DNA of 64,000 bases from Oscillospiraceae bacterium (GCA_017536625.1 JAFXGY010000050.1:19545-83544), one strand, 5' to 3'; positions 31,425 to 39,975 are shown, counted from the first letter of the stretch. Made by a program: numbers and translations. Notes: generated from the sequence alone by a model not told the origin.

Positions 31425-32702
31425 TTAATCTTCGTCGTCATAATCGTCGTCAGAAATGCGTTTTCTTCCGATGAGGAAAAGCGCAACAGCGGCGGCAATA
31501 AGGATTACAAGAAGAACGATGATGATCCATGCCCAGAAGGGAACACCGGTTTTTTCGTTTTCAACGGGTTCAGGCTGGGTAACAATAATGTCGGGTTCGG
31601 ATTCGGAAGAAGTTTCGTCCGGAACTTCGGGTTCGGAGGAGGAAGGCTCTTCAATCACCGGTTCTTCTTCAGAAGAAGTTTCGTCCGGAACTTCGGGTTC
31701 GGAGGAAGAAGGTTCTTCTTCCGGTTCGGAAGAGGAGGAAGAAGAGGATTCTTCTTTGGGTTCTTCCTCTTCGGGCTGGCTGGAAACAGCTTCTTTTACG
31801 GTAACATCAAAAGTTGCGGTAAAAGTCTGTTCGTTTTTGGTATAGGAAACGGTTACGGTTTCGGTGCCAACTTCTTCAAGCTTGGTGATATCGGCGGTGA
31901 AGCCGGAAGTGATTTCTTCGGCGGTGCCGTTGCCTTTATGGGCGCGAAGGGTCATTCCGGTAAGGTCAAGGCTTTCGCCGACGGTATAGGTAAGTTTGGA
32001 AGGTTTCTGATAAATTTCGATTCTGGTGATATCTTCGGGGTTCGCATAGTTGAATTCCACACGGAAGTGGCTTCTGAAGGTCTGAAGATTGCCGTTGGAA
32101 TCTGCAGGAGCTTTAAGGAAAACTTCCACGTTCTGAGGTTCATCATAAGTGAAAACGGTGGGTTCGACCCAAACAAGATCGGTTACGTCGATTACAGAAG
32201 GTTCATAAAGGTCGGTTTCGGGGTTATAATTATAAACAACTGCAGAAACCTTCATTCCGGTAAGGTCAACGGTATCGCGAAGATAATATACGGTTTTATT
32301 GGGCCATTTATCCACCTGAATGGATTTTACATAGTCGAAAGGGGATTTTTCGCCGACAACAACGGTATAATTTTTCGATGTAACAAGGGTGGTTCCGTCA
32401 TCTTTAAGATAATTTACGGAAAAATTATATGTACCGGCAGTGGTGGGTTTGCCGGAAAGAACCGCTTTGAAAACAACATCACCAAAGGTGTTTTTACGGC
32501 TCCAGGAACCGGAAACTTTCAGTCCGGCGGGAACATTTCCGCCAACGGAATATCTTGTGGCGCCAAGCACGGTATCAATGGTGGATTCAAAGTTCTGGTT
32601 GACATAAGCGCCTTTGATGTTTTCTGCTGCGAAAGCCTGAATCGGAAGAATCAGGATAATCATAAGAACTGCGATAAAAGCGCAGACTATTCTTTTTTTC
32701 AT
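31425..32702 (-). CDS. Cell-surface protein with bacterial Ig-like domains and C-terminal membrane anchor
   Basis: The 425-residue protein has a signal peptide ending 'IQAFAAE' (about residue 25) and a putative Ig-like domain ('TRYSVGGNVPAGLKVSGSW', 'GTYNFSV'). Two Big_3-like domains follow ('VYYLRDTVDLTGMKV', 'LTYTVGESLDLTGMTL'). A Ser/Glu/Pro-rich stalk (about 315-385) contains a 22-residue tandem repeat ending SSSEPEVPDETSSE. One transmembrane helix (about 392-414) and a short charged tail complete it. There is no LPxTG motif, so the protein is anchored by the helix. It may bind other cells or glycans (inference). Confidence 0.82.
   Translation of the reverse strand: MKKRIVCAFIAVLMIILILPIQAFAAENIKGAYVNQNFESTIDTVLGATRYSVGGNVPAGLKVSGSWSRKNTFGDVVFKAVLSGKPTTAGTYNFSVNYLKDDGTTLVTSKNYTVVVGEKSPFDYVKSIQVDKWPNKTVYYLRDTVDLTGMKVSAVVYNYNPETDLYEPSVIDVTDLVWVEPTVFTYDEPQNVEVFLKAPADSNGNLQTFRSHFRVEFNYANPEDITRIEIYQKPSKLTYTVGESLDLTGMTLRAHKGNGTAEEITSGFTADITKLEEVGTETVTVSYTKNEQTFTATFDVTVKEAVSSQPEEEEPKEESSSSSSSEPEEEPSSSEPEVPDETSSEEEPVIEEPSSSEPEVPDETSSESEPDIIVTQPEPVENEKTGVPFWAWIIIVLLVILIAAAVALFLIGRKRISDDDYDDED
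31606..31711 (-). repeat. 66-bp direct repeat within the Ser/Glu/Pro stalk
   Basis: AGTTTCGTCCGGAACTTCGG recurs at 31611 and 31677, a period of 66 bases encoding a 22-residue repeat. Such in-frame units can vary in number by slippage. Confidence 0.7.
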
Positions 32703-32748
32703 TTATTGTCCTCCTTAATTTTTGAAAGGCATAATTTTATACGATACT

Positions 32749-32777
32749 ATTTTACGACAAATCACAAAATACTGCAA
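32749..32777 (-). promoter_or_regulatory. Promoter of the Ig-like surface protein gene
   Basis: TTGCAG (32772-32777), 17-base spacer, TAAAAT (32749-32754) on the minus strand. Confidence 0.55.
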
Positions 32778-32853
32778 GCGGTTTTTTCCAATTATAGAGG
32801 GTGAATATAGCCTTTTTGGAATATTTTAAGTAAATTTTTTGTGAACGGAAGGG

Positions 32854-33441
32854 TTATTCGGCAAAACTTTGGTTTTTCTGTTCTTTTTTCGCAAAGCTGT
32901 TTTTGCCGAAAGGAACAAGATGAGTTTTATCAAGCGCAAGCATTACGGAAGGTATGAAAACAAACTGAAGAACGATTCCGGGAACGGCATTGATAAAAGC
33001 TCCGGCGAAAAATGCCGCGGCAGAAAAACCGTTTGTTCCGGTTCCAAGGAAAAGTACCATTGCGATTCCCCAGACTATTCTTCCGCCGAGCATTGCGGCA
33101 ACCATGCAGCGCAGAAGGGATTTTATACAGTGCCAGCGGGCGTTCTGATAAAGAAATCCGCTGATGAATCCATAAGCTGCAAGTTCAAAAGCCATTGCCG
33201 CCGCATCCGGGAAAATCGGAGGCATTGAAAAAAGCATTGAACGCATGAGCGGAAGAATAAAACCGACCGCAAGCCCATATTTTCCTCCGCAGATAAGTCC
33301 GCAAAGAAAAACCGGAATATGCATTGGCAAAAGCATCTGCCCGATTTGCGGAATCTGGCCGGTGAAGAAGGGAAGAATTACCCCGACTGCGATGAACATT
33401 GCGCCGAGAACAAGTTTTTTTATAAAATCTCTGCTTTTCAA
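32854..33441 (-). CDS. ECF transporter S component (substrate unknown)
   Basis: The 195-residue membrane protein has about six helices. Its 'GQIPQIGQMLLPMHIPVFLCGLICG' region is typical of S components, followed by 'LPLMRSMLFSMPPIFPDAAAMAFELAAYGF'. These proteins bind a vitamin or cofactor and share an energising EcfA/A'/T module encoded elsewhere. No riboswitch precedes it, so the substrate cannot be inferred. The start is TTG at 33441 with AAAGGA ten bases upstream. Confidence 0.82.
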   Translation of the reverse strand: MKSRDFIKKLVLGAMFIAVGVILPFFTGQIPQIGQMLLPMHIPVFLCGLICGGKYGLAVGFILPLMRSMLFSMPPIFPDAAAMAFELAAYGFISGFLYQNARWHCIKSLLRCMVAAMLGGRIVWGIAMVLFLGTGTNGFSAAAFFAGAFINAVPGIVLQFVFIPSVMLALDKTHLVPFGKNSFAKKEQKNQSFAE

Positions 33442-33480
33442 AAGAAAACATTCCTTTCATCAGATGTATGGTCTTTAAAA

Positions 33481-33510
33481 ATTATAGCACCGGAAAACAT
33501 GGATTTTCAA
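33481..33510 (-). promoter_or_regulatory. Promoter of the ECF S component gene
   Basis: TTGAAA (33505-33510), 18-base spacer, TATAAT (33481-33486) on the minus strand. Confidence 0.55.
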
Positions 33511-33630
33511 TAATACAGAAAAAATTTTAAAAATTTAACAAAATTAATGAAATAATTATAAAAAATATATATTATAAAAAAGGGTTTTGTGTTATTATAA
33601 AAGCAGACTTTAAAGAAAAGGATTTTTTTG

Positions 33631-34095
33631 ATGGATTGGCTTTTTGATTTTATTACCAACAAATTTTTTATAACCGCTGTTGTTTCCTGGACCGTTGCCC
33701 AGGTGCTCAAAGTTATAATCCACGCGATAATTAACAAAACGTGGGATTTTGAAAGGCTTTTCGGCGATGGCGGAATGCCAAGCGGACATTCTGCAACGGT
33801 TTCTTCCCTTGCAACCATAAGCGCCCTTACCTATGGCTTCGGTTCCTTCGAATTTGCGGTGACCGCAATACTTGCCATAATAGTCTGCCACGATGCCATG
33901 GGTGTTAGGCTTGAAGCCGGCAAACACGCAAAACTCCTCAATATTCTTGTGGATTCCTTCGAAAAATTTTCGAAGAAGGAACTTCCAGAAGTTGTGCTCA
34001 AGGAATTTGTGGGCCATACTCCTCTCCAGGTAATAACGGGAATCATCCTTGGAATTCTTTGCGCCTTTGCAATGCATTTTGTTTTCTTCGCATAA
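33631..34095 (+). CDS. Divergent PAP2 family protein (DUF212)
   Basis: The 154-residue membrane protein matches DUF212 (PF02681), distantly related to PAP2 acid phosphatases. 'GGMPSGHSATVSSLA' and 'CHDAMGVRLEAGKHA' hold the family histidines and arginine, and 'VGHTPLQVITGIILG' the last. Function is unproven; a lipid phosphate phosphatase is plausible. A TTG lies directly before the ATG at 33631, and the ATG is preferred for its distance to AAAGG. Confidence 0.85.
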   Translation: MDWLFDFITNKFFITAVVSWTVAQVLKVIIHAIINKTWDFERLFGDGGMPSGHSATVSSLATISALTYGFGSFEFAVTAILAIIVCHDAMGVRLEAGKHAKLLNILVDSFEKFSKKELPEVVLKEFVGHTPLQVITGIILGILCAFAMHFVFFA

Positions 34096-34097
34096 AT

Positions 34098-34134
34098 AAA
34101 AAAAGAGCTTCGCTTTGCGAAGCTCTTTTTTTGT
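34098..34134. terminator. Bidirectional terminator between DUF212 and deformylase genes
   Basis: AAAGAGCTTCGC-TTT-GCGAAGCTCTTT with T tracts on both strands. Confidence 0.88.
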
Positions 34135-34545
34135 TCAGATAAGGATTCCGTTGCAATGGTCGATTTCGTGCTGGATGATCTGTGCTACCCAGCCGAAAAA
34201 AGGCTTTTTGTTTTCTTTAAAAAATTCATCGTGGTATTTTACGGTGATGAATTTATATCTTTTGGTTTTTCTTGTTCCGGAAAGGGAAAGACAGCCTTCT
34301 TCCGCTTCATATTCCCCGGATTTTTTAATTATTTCCGGGTTATACATGGTGATATATTTTCCTCCGTCGCTGAAAACGATTATCCTTTTCCTTACCCCAA
34401 TCATATTTGCAGCCATTCCGACGCAGTCAAGGCGGTGTTCCATAAGGGTTTCAAGAAGGTCAAGGGCGATGGGCATATCGCTTTCTGCAGCGGGTTCGGA
34501 TTTTTGCGCAAGAAAAAGCGGATCGTGAACAATGGGCTTTACCAT
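34135..34545 (-). CDS. def: Peptide deformylase (Met-for-Gln variant)
   Basis: Removes the N-formyl group from nascent proteins. The 136-residue enzyme has motif 2 'EGCLS' (Cys85) and motif 3 'QHEIDH' (His126, Glu127, His130), the metal ligands and catalytic Glu. Motif 1, normally GxGxAAxQ, reads 'GMAANMIG', so the oxyanion-stabilising Gln is replaced by Met48 and the first Gly is missing. I believe this variant recurs in Clostridia, but its activity could be altered. AAAGGAG precedes the ATG at 34545; a longer start is rejected. Confidence 0.88.
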   Translation of the reverse strand: MVKPIVHDPLFLAQKSEPAAESDMPIALDLLETLMEHRLDCVGMAANMIGVRKRIIVFSDGGKYITMYNPEIIKKSGEYEAEEGCLSLSGTRKTKRYKFITVKYHDEFFKENKKPFFGWVAQIIQHEIDHCNGILI

Positions 34546-34605
34546 ATTGATTCTCCTTTGCGAATTTCTGATATCATTATACAGCAAATCGGTTTTTTGG
34601 CAACA

Positions 34606-34638
34606 AAAAGGCGGAAGATTTTTTCTTCCGCCGATTTT
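34606..34638 (-). terminator. Terminator of the DUF1538-PII operon
   Basis: GGCGGAAGA/TCTTCCGCC stem followed by TTTTTGTTGCC on the minus strand. Confidence 0.78.
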
Positions 34639-34644
34639 TTGTGT

Positions 34645-34977
34645 TTATTTATCTTCCGCAATACGGGAAATTCCCTCGACATCTGTGACGGGAAGAGAGA
34701 AGATAAGCCCGCCGCCGTCGGTTTCAATTCCGACGTGTTTGATGATGGCGCGCATTATTGCTTTTTTGGTTTCATCGGAAGTGAGTATCATCACAACTTC
34801 CTTTTCCGGAAGAATGGATATTCCGAAGAAGGTTTCTTCTTCATGGAGACCGGAGCTTCTTGCGGAAATAACCGTGCCGCCTCTTGCACCGGCATTTCTT
34901 GCGGCGCTCATGGCAACGTCGGAAAATCCGCGGTTAAGAATTGCTATTACAAGAGAATAAACGTTTTTGTTTTCCAT
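34645..34977 (-). CDS. PII-like nucleotide-binding regulator (second of pair)
   Basis: The 110-residue protein has the ferredoxin-like PII fold pattern: 'YSLVIAILNRGFSDVAMSAARNAGARGGTVISAR' (cut here for length) and 'FFGISILPEKEVVMILT'. It ends with 'GGGLIFSLPVTDVEGI'. The T-loop is short and lacks the uridylylated Tyr of classical GlnB. With the upstream PII-like protein and DUF1538 it forms one operon and probably gates or senses that transporter. GGAGG lies eight bases before the ATG. Confidence 0.82.
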   Translation of the reverse strand: MENKNVYSLVIAILNRGFSDVAMSAARNAGARGGTVISARSSGLHEEETFFGISILPEKEVVMILTSDETKKAIMRAIIKHVGIETDGGGLIFSLPVTDVEGISRIAEDK

Positions 34978-34980
34978 AAA

Positions 34981-35358
34981 TCAAACCTCCTCGGTAAGGT
35001 CAGCGGTAAGGAATTTGAAAGACATGATTCCTGCAATGCTTTCAAGCGGAACGGTAAAAGCAATTCCGTGGCCGGGTTTTGCAAAATCCAGTTTTTTTGA
35101 TATTTCGGCAAGAATTTTTTTGCTGTTTTCCGCTTTCACAAAGCTGAGAATGATATCTTTATCGGTTGCGCCAAGACCGAGCACTTCGAGAATACTCGAA
35201 GGAGCTGTTCCGTGTCCGTGGCAGATTATATTTTGCAGAATTTTATTTTCTTTAAAAACATCGAGAACCGCTTCACCCTTGCCTTTTGAAACAATTGTAA
35301 AAATAAGGTCCATGCGCTGGGTGCTGCATATTGTTTCGACTTTTTCGTGCTGTGCCAA
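34981..35358 (-). CDS. PII-like regulator (first of pair)
   Basis: The 125-residue paralogue has 'MDLIFTIVSKGKGEAVLDVFKEN' and 'HGHGTAPSSILEVLGLGATDKDIILSFV'-type PII strands and 'PGHGIAFTVPLESIAGI' near the end. A GTG at 35367 lies inside the AAGGAGGT ribosome site, so the TTG at 35356-35358, seven bases past it, is chosen. It sits 3 bases before its paralogue and 17 bases after DUF1538. Pairing of two different PII-like proteins suggests heteromeric or two-input control (inference). Confidence 0.78.
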   Translation of the reverse strand: MAQHEKVETICSTQRMDLIFTIVSKGKGEAVLDVFKENKILQNIICHGHGTAPSSILEVLGLGATDKDIILSFVKAENSKKILAEISKKLDFAKPGHGIAFTVPLESIAGIMSFKFLTADLTEEV

Positions 35359-35375
35359 AGGGAACACCTCCTTTT

Positions 35376-36974
35376 TTATCTTGTGCAGTCAAGTTCAATG
35401 ATGGAATATTCAAGGTCAAGCTGATATTCGCCGATTTCCTCTTCGATATCCTCGACGAGTTCCGCAATTTCTTCTGCGACTTCCGCTTTTGCGCGTTTTG
35501 CCTTAACGGCATAAACCGCGCCGAGAATCTGGATTGCAACAAGTGGGGTCATTGCGACCATTGCAACAACGCCGAAGCCGTCCATAAGGACGTTTCCGCC
35601 AATGGCGGTGCAGGCACCGGTTGCAAAGGGAAGAAGGAAGGTTGCGGTCATGGGCCCGGAAGCAACGCCGCCGGAGTCATAAGCGATGGCGGTGAATACC
35701 TTCGGAACAAAGAAAAGAAGACCAAGTGCAATGGCATATCCCGGAATAAGAAGATACCAGATGGAAATTCCGGTAATGACGCGGAGCATTGCCATTCCGA
35801 CGGAAACGCTCATGCCAATCATAAGGGCAATCATCATCATCTTTCTTGTAATGGCGCCGCTGGTAACTTCTTCGACCTGAACGGTAAGGACATAAACCGC
35901 GGGTTCCGCAAGAAGAATGAAGAAACCGACGAGCATTCCTATGGGGATGATGACCCAGTTGAAATCAAGAACGGCAAGTGTGCCGCCCATATAGCTTCCC
36001 GCAGGCATAAAGCCGGTGTTTGCGGCGGTAAGGAAGATTACAAGACCAATATAGGTATATAATACACCAACAAGGGTTTTTATGAAAGAGATTTTCGGGA
36101 GTTTGAGATAAACAAACTGGAAGAAAAGATAAACCGCGATGATGGGAGAAAGCGCAAGGGCGACTTCTTCGAAGAAGACCGGGAACGCACGGAGATAGAC
36201 CATAAAAACATCGCCCCAGTCGGCGATTTCCGGAATCACGGTAGGGTCATAGGAAGCATCGCCTTTTGCGAGCATACCCATGATTGCAACGGCCATAATC
36301 GGTCCAACAGAACAAAGACCGACGAAGCCGAAACTGTCCGTTTCGGAATCCGCGCCTTTTTTTACGGAAGCAATACCGATTCCAAGAGCGAGAATAAAGG
36401 GAACGGTTATGGGTCCGGTGGTGACGCCGCCGGAATCGAACGAAACCGCAAGATATTCAGGCTTTGTGAAGAACGCCAGAACGAAAACACCGATATAAAG
36501 GAAGAAAAAGAGCTTTGAAAGGTCAAATCCGAAAACAACGCGGATTACAGCGGCGGTGAGGAAAATTGCGACGCCGAGGGCAACCATATAAATAAGCACC
36601 TGGCCGACGCTCATTTCCATTCCAAGAAGCGTGAACATGGTCTGATCCGGCATCTGTTTTCCAAGAACCTGAAGGTCCGGTTCCGCAATGGTAACAAGGA
36701 AGCCCAGAAGGAAAGCGGTGATGAGGAAAATTTTGAGGTTTTTAAGTTCGACCAGCTTGCTGCCAATCTGGTTGCCGATGGGGGTCATGCCGACTTCGGA
36801 ACCCAGCTGGAAAAGGGTCATGCCGATGATAAGCAAAAAAGTTCCGGATAAAAAAAGCGCCAGAACGCCAAAAGGCATTGGTGCTATCGTGAAATTAAGC
36901 AACAAAACAATGCCGGCCACGGGGAGCACGGCGACTGCGGTTTCTTTGAATTTTGATAAAAGTTTTTTAATCAA
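35376..36974 (-). CDS. DUF1538 membrane transporter
   Basis: The 532-residue protein has about 13-14 helices in two homologous halves of the DUF1538 (PF07556) type. Each half carries a glycine-rich signature: 'VSFDSGGVTTGPITVPFILALG' in the first, 'AYDSGGVASGPMTATFLLPFATG' in the second (quoted parts overlap the re-entrant motif). Some members are reported to act as Na+(K+)/H+ antiporters. The C-terminus is an acidic cytoplasmic tail of about 40 residues. The start is TTG with a weak GGGCGGGA site. It leads the operon with two PII-like genes. Confidence 0.82.
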   Translation of the reverse strand: MIKKLLSKFKETAVAVLPVAGIVLLLNFTIAPMPFGVLALFLSGTFLLIIGMTLFQLGSEVGMTPIGNQIGSKLVELKNLKIFLITAFLLGFLVTIAEPDLQVLGKQMPDQTMFTLLGMEMSVGQVLIYMVALGVAIFLTAAVIRVVFGFDLSKLFFFLYIGVFVLAFFTKPEYLAVSFDSGGVTTGPITVPFILALGIGIASVKKGADSETDSFGFVGLCSVGPIMAVAIMGMLAKGDASYDPTVIPEIADWGDVFMVYLRAFPVFFEEVALALSPIIAVYLFFQFVYLKLPKISFIKTLVGVLYTYIGLVIFLTAANTGFMPAGSYMGGTLAVLDFNWVIIPIGMLVGFFILLAEPAVYVLTVQVEEVTSGAITRKMMMIALMIGMSVSVGMAMLRVITGISIWYLLIPGYAIALGLLFFVPKVFTAIAYDSGGVASGPMTATFLLPFATGACTAIGGNVLMDGFGVVAMVAMTPLVAIQILGAVYAVKAKRAKAEVAEEIAELVEDIEEEIGEYQLDLEYSIIELDCTR

Positions 36975-37028
36975 GGAGGGATCCCGCCCCTTCTGTTATA
37001 GATTAACAATATAGATTTGTATAATATT

Positions 37029-37058
37029 ATTGTAACTTATGTGATGGTTTTGTGTCAA
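37029..37058 (-). promoter_or_regulatory. Promoter of the DUF1538-PII operon
   Basis: TTGACA (37053-37058), 18-base spacer, TACAAT (37029-37034) on the minus strand. Confidence 0.65.
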
Positions 37059-37137
37059 CTTGGGATATTACATAAAAATTTTAACAAAAAAAGTCAATTA
37101 TTCACAAAGCAAGGTGCAAAAATTAACAATCTTTGTG

Positions 37138-37166
37138 TTGACTTGTTTAAAAAGGCTTGTTACAAT
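37138..37166 (+). promoter_or_regulatory. Promoter of the carbamoyltransferase-like gene
   Basis: TTGACT (37138-37143), 17-base spacer, TACAAT (37161-37166). Confidence 0.7.
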
Positions 37167-37205
37167 GTTTATTGTGATAATTATAACCTTTTACGGAGGA
37201 ATAAT

Positions 37206-38381
37206 ATGAATTTTCGTGAAACAGCAGCCAGACTTCCCGCGGAGGGAGAAAATAATCTTTTCGGCAAAAGCTTCCTCAGAACATGGGATATGACCGATGA
37301 GGACGTAAAAGCAGTTGCAGCCGGCGCCGGAGCGCTTAAAGCCCTTCGTGATAATAATCTTTCCCCGAAATATTTTGAATCCGGAATAGCTGTTTCCATG
37401 TTCAGCAAAAAGGATATGGGAATGAACATTGCCTTTGCTTCCGGCTGCGATCTTCTCGGCCTTACAATTATTGATATGGACAGAAAGCTCGGCAACAGCG
37501 CCATCAACGAAACCGCAACCATGGCTTCCTATATGGCGGATGCCCTTGGAGTTTGCGAAAGCGACTTCATCGAAAAAAGTTCCAGATATATAAAGAGAAT
37601 TTCCGATTCCGTCGAGGAAAGCAAAAATAACGGTGTAATCACCGAGAAACCCTGCGTACTCAACCTTGGAAGTGACGAAGACAGCCCGGTACAGACCATT
37701 GCCGACCTTCAGTATATGGCGGAAAAATTCGGCGGCACAGAAAATCTTAAAGGCAAAAAAATTGCAATAACCTGGGCATATTCCCCCAACGGAACCAGAA
37801 GCCTTGCGGTTCCCCAGGGTATTCTTTCCCTTGTGACCCGTTTTGGAATGAACGTTGTTCTTGCCGCACCGGAAGGCATGGAACTTATGCCCGATGCTTA
37901 TAAAAGAGCGGAAGAAAACGCAGAAAAATCCGGCGGAAGCTTCAGCCGTGTTTCCTCCATGGAAGAAGCCTTTGCGGATGCGGAAATCGTCGTTCCGATA
38001 AACTGGGCACCCTATTCCTTCCTTGAAAAAAGAACCGAACTTTCCGCCGCTAACCTCGGAACCTATATCGACCTTCTGGAACATGAACTTCGCGAAAACA
38101 ACAAGGAATTCATTGATTGGGAAGTTACCGAGGCAATGATGGAAAAAACCAAAGACGGAAAAGCCCTTCTTCTTCATGACCTTCCCGCCGATGTCACCGA
38201 TATCAGCTGCATCCGCGGAGAAATGACCGCCCAGGTTTATTCCGCAAATTCCGCAAGCCTTCTTGCAGAAGCGGGAATGCGCCCTTATGTCATCGCTTCC
38301 ATGATTCTTTTTGCAAAAGCAAAGAACCCCAGAGCGGCTTTTGAAGCCATGGCCGAAAAGGCAACAAAAAGATATTTCTGA
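37206..38381 (+). CDS. Aspartate/ornithine carbamoyltransferase-family protein (YgeW-like) lacking the STRT motif
   Basis: The 391-residue protein matches the knotted YgeW-like branch over most of its length ('KGKKIAITWAYSP', 'VPQGILSLVTRFGMNVVLAAPEGMELMP' in parts, 'LLHDLPADVTD'). The carbamoyl-phosphate loop, S-T-R-T in active enzymes, reads 'FSKKDMGMN' at residues 66-74, and the HPxQ motif reads 'DSPVQ'. Catalysis of the usual reaction is therefore doubtful. GGAGGA precedes the ATG by five bases. Natural substrate unknown; the group is linked to purine/ureide breakdown in enterics, but no such genes are nearby. Confidence 0.78.
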   Translation: MNFRETAARLPAEGENNLFGKSFLRTWDMTDEDVKAVAAGAGALKALRDNNLSPKYFESGIAVSMFSKKDMGMNIAFASGCDLLGLTIIDMDRKLGNSAINETATMASYMADALGVCESDFIEKSSRYIKRISDSVEESKNNGVITEKPCVLNLGSDEDSPVQTIADLQYMAEKFGGTENLKGKKIAITWAYSPNGTRSLAVPQGILSLVTRFGMNVVLAAPEGMELMPDAYKRAEENAEKSGGSFSRVSSMEEAFADAEIVVPINWAPYSFLEKRTELSAANLGTYIDLLEHELRENNKEFIDWEVTEAMMEKTKDGKALLLHDLPADVTDISCIRGEMTAQVYSANSASLLAEAGMRPYVIASMILFAKAKNPRAAFEAMAEKATKRYF

Positions 38382-38427
38382 GAAATCAGTCATATATATT
38401 AAAAAAACGAAAGAAGATTTTGAATCA

Positions 38428-39321
38428 ATGAAAAAAACTCTCGTAATTCTCGCCGCGGGAATCGGCAACAGATACGGCGGAGCAAAACAGATAACCCCCG
38501 TAGGTCCCTCCGGAGAGAAAATCATGGATTATTCCATGTATGACGCATATAAAGCCGGTTTTGAAAAAATCGTTTTCATAATCCGCAAAAGTTTCGAGGA
38601 AGATTTCCGCGAAACCATCGGAAACAAAGTTTCCGAATTTATGGAAGTTGATTACGTTTTTCAGGAAATCGACCCGGAATATGCCGAAAAAGGAAGAAAC
38701 AAACCTTTTGGCACAGCAGAAGCCATTGCCCTTTGCAAAGGACATGTTGAAGGTCCCTTTGCGGTGATAAATGCCGATGATTATTACGGCTATCATTGCT
38801 ACGGAATCCTCGGCGAAGTCCTCGATAATATGACCGGCGAAGGCGAATATGCCATGATGGGTTACCGAATCGAAAACACCATCACCGATAAAGGCTATGT
38901 TGCAAGGGGAGTCTGCAAAACCGAAGACGGCATGCTCGTCGAAATAAATGAACGCACCCATATTGAAAAACGCGGCGAATGTGCCGAATATACCGAAGAC
39001 GGCGAAAATTGGGTGCCTCTTTCTGCGGGAACTCCGGTTTCCATGAACTTCTGGGGCTTCACTCCGGATATTTTTGAACATCTTGATGCGGCAATGGAAG
39101 AATTCAGAAAAAACGAACTTCCGAAAAATCCCCTCAAAGCAGAATGTTATCTTCCGAACGTGGTGGGAGATGCCCTCAGGGAAGGAAAAATTACGGTAAA
39201 AGTAATCGAATGCCCCGATAAATGGTACGGAGTGACTTATAAAGAGGATACTCCGGCGCTTATGGAAGCACTGAAAGATCTTACCGAAAAGGGAAGATAT
39301 CCTACCCCCATCTGGGGATGA
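38428..39321 (+). CDS. Sugar-phosphate nucleotidyltransferase family protein
   Basis: The 297-residue protein has the NTP_transferase signature 'LVILAAGIGNRYGGAKQ' near the N-terminus, with 'GPSGEKIMDYSMYDA' and the metal-binding 'VINADDYYG' (about 105). Such enzymes make NDP-sugars or NDP-choline; the substrate is not evident, and the genomic partner kinase is absent. The start at 38428 is chosen because the family begins there. An in-frame ATG at 38311 lies within the preceding gene. The ribosome site is poor (AAGAAGA), which hints at modest expression. Confidence 0.82.
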   Translation: MKKTLVILAAGIGNRYGGAKQITPVGPSGEKIMDYSMYDAYKAGFEKIVFIIRKSFEEDFRETIGNKVSEFMEVDYVFQEIDPEYAEKGRNKPFGTAEAIALCKGHVEGPFAVINADDYYGYHCYGILGEVLDNMTGEGEYAMMGYRIENTITDKGYVARGVCKTEDGMLVEINERTHIEKRGECAEYTEDGENWVPLSAGTPVSMNFWGFTPDIFEHLDAAMEEFRKNELPKNPLKAECYLPNVVGDALREGKITVKVIECPDKWYGVTYKEDTPALMEALKDLTEKGRYPTPIWG

Positions 39322-39326
39322 AATAA

Positions 39327-39362
39327 AAAATCCTCCGGTTTTTAAGCCGGAGGATTTTTTTT
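39327..39362. terminator. Bidirectional terminator
   Basis: AATCCTCCGG/CCGGAGGATT stem with T tracts on both strands, between converging genes. Confidence 0.85.
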
Positions 39363-39368
39363 ATAGTT

Positions 39369-39896
39369 TTATCGGAATTCGTTTGTAATATTTCCGTCAA
39401 AATCTTTCCACACGAATTCATTTTGTTCAAAAAGCATATAGCCATGAGCACTGCCTTCTTTCGGGATAGAAACAGAGCCGGGATTGAGATAGAAAATGCC
39501 GTCTTTTTCCTCACATTTCGGAACGTGGGTGTGTCCGGAAAGAATGACGGTGCGTTTTTTTACGGAGGGGAAGGGCTTATGCCCATGGACGGCGAGCATT
39601 TCAATTCCTTCGATGCAGAGGTAAATCTGCTCGTTGAGCACGGGAAATTCCAGAACCATCTGGTCAACTTCCGTATCGCAGTTGCCCCGGACGCACAAAA
39701 TACGCTCTTTTATGCCGTTGAGCATGGCAATAACCTCTTTCGGGGCGTAATCTTTCGGCAAATCATTGCGGGGACCGTGGTAAAGGATATCTCCGAGCAG
39801 CAAAAGTTTATCTGCGTGCTCACGCTCAAAGGCTTTGAGCATCTCTCTGCAATAAAAAGCGCTGCCGTGGATGTCGGAAGCAATCATAAGTTTCAT
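39369..39896 (-). CDS. yfcE: YfcE-family metallophosphoesterase
   Basis: The 175-residue phosphodiesterase has the calcineurin-like metal motifs 'ASDIHGS' (Asp-His), 'LLGDILYHGPR' (Asp), 'RGNCD' (Asn), 'VHGHK' (His) and 'SGHTHVP' (His-x-His). YfcE cleaves phosphodiesters such as bis-pNPP in vitro; its physiological substrate is unknown. AAAGGAGA lies five bases before the ATG. It lies downstream of yigZ on the same strand, with a 79-base gap. Confidence 0.9.
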   Translation of the reverse strand: MKLMIASDIHGSAFYCREMLKAFEREHADKLLLLGDILYHGPRNDLPKDYAPKEVIAMLNGIKERILCVRGNCDTEVDQMVLEFPVLNEQIYLCIEGIEMLAVHGHKPFPSVKKRTVILSGHTHVPKCEEKDGIFYLNPGSVSIPKEGSAHGYMLFEQNEFVWKDFDGNITNEFR

Positions 39897-39975
39897 TTTG
39901 TTTCTCCTTTCGGAATTGCTGAAAAAAACGGCGGATAATATCCTCCCATGGGGTGAAAAACCAAAGCGTCAAAAA

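Noticed and set aside
33185-33460. 91-codon minus-strand frame overlapping the ECF S component
   Set aside because: Different frame of the same strand over a well-supported membrane protein, no motifs.
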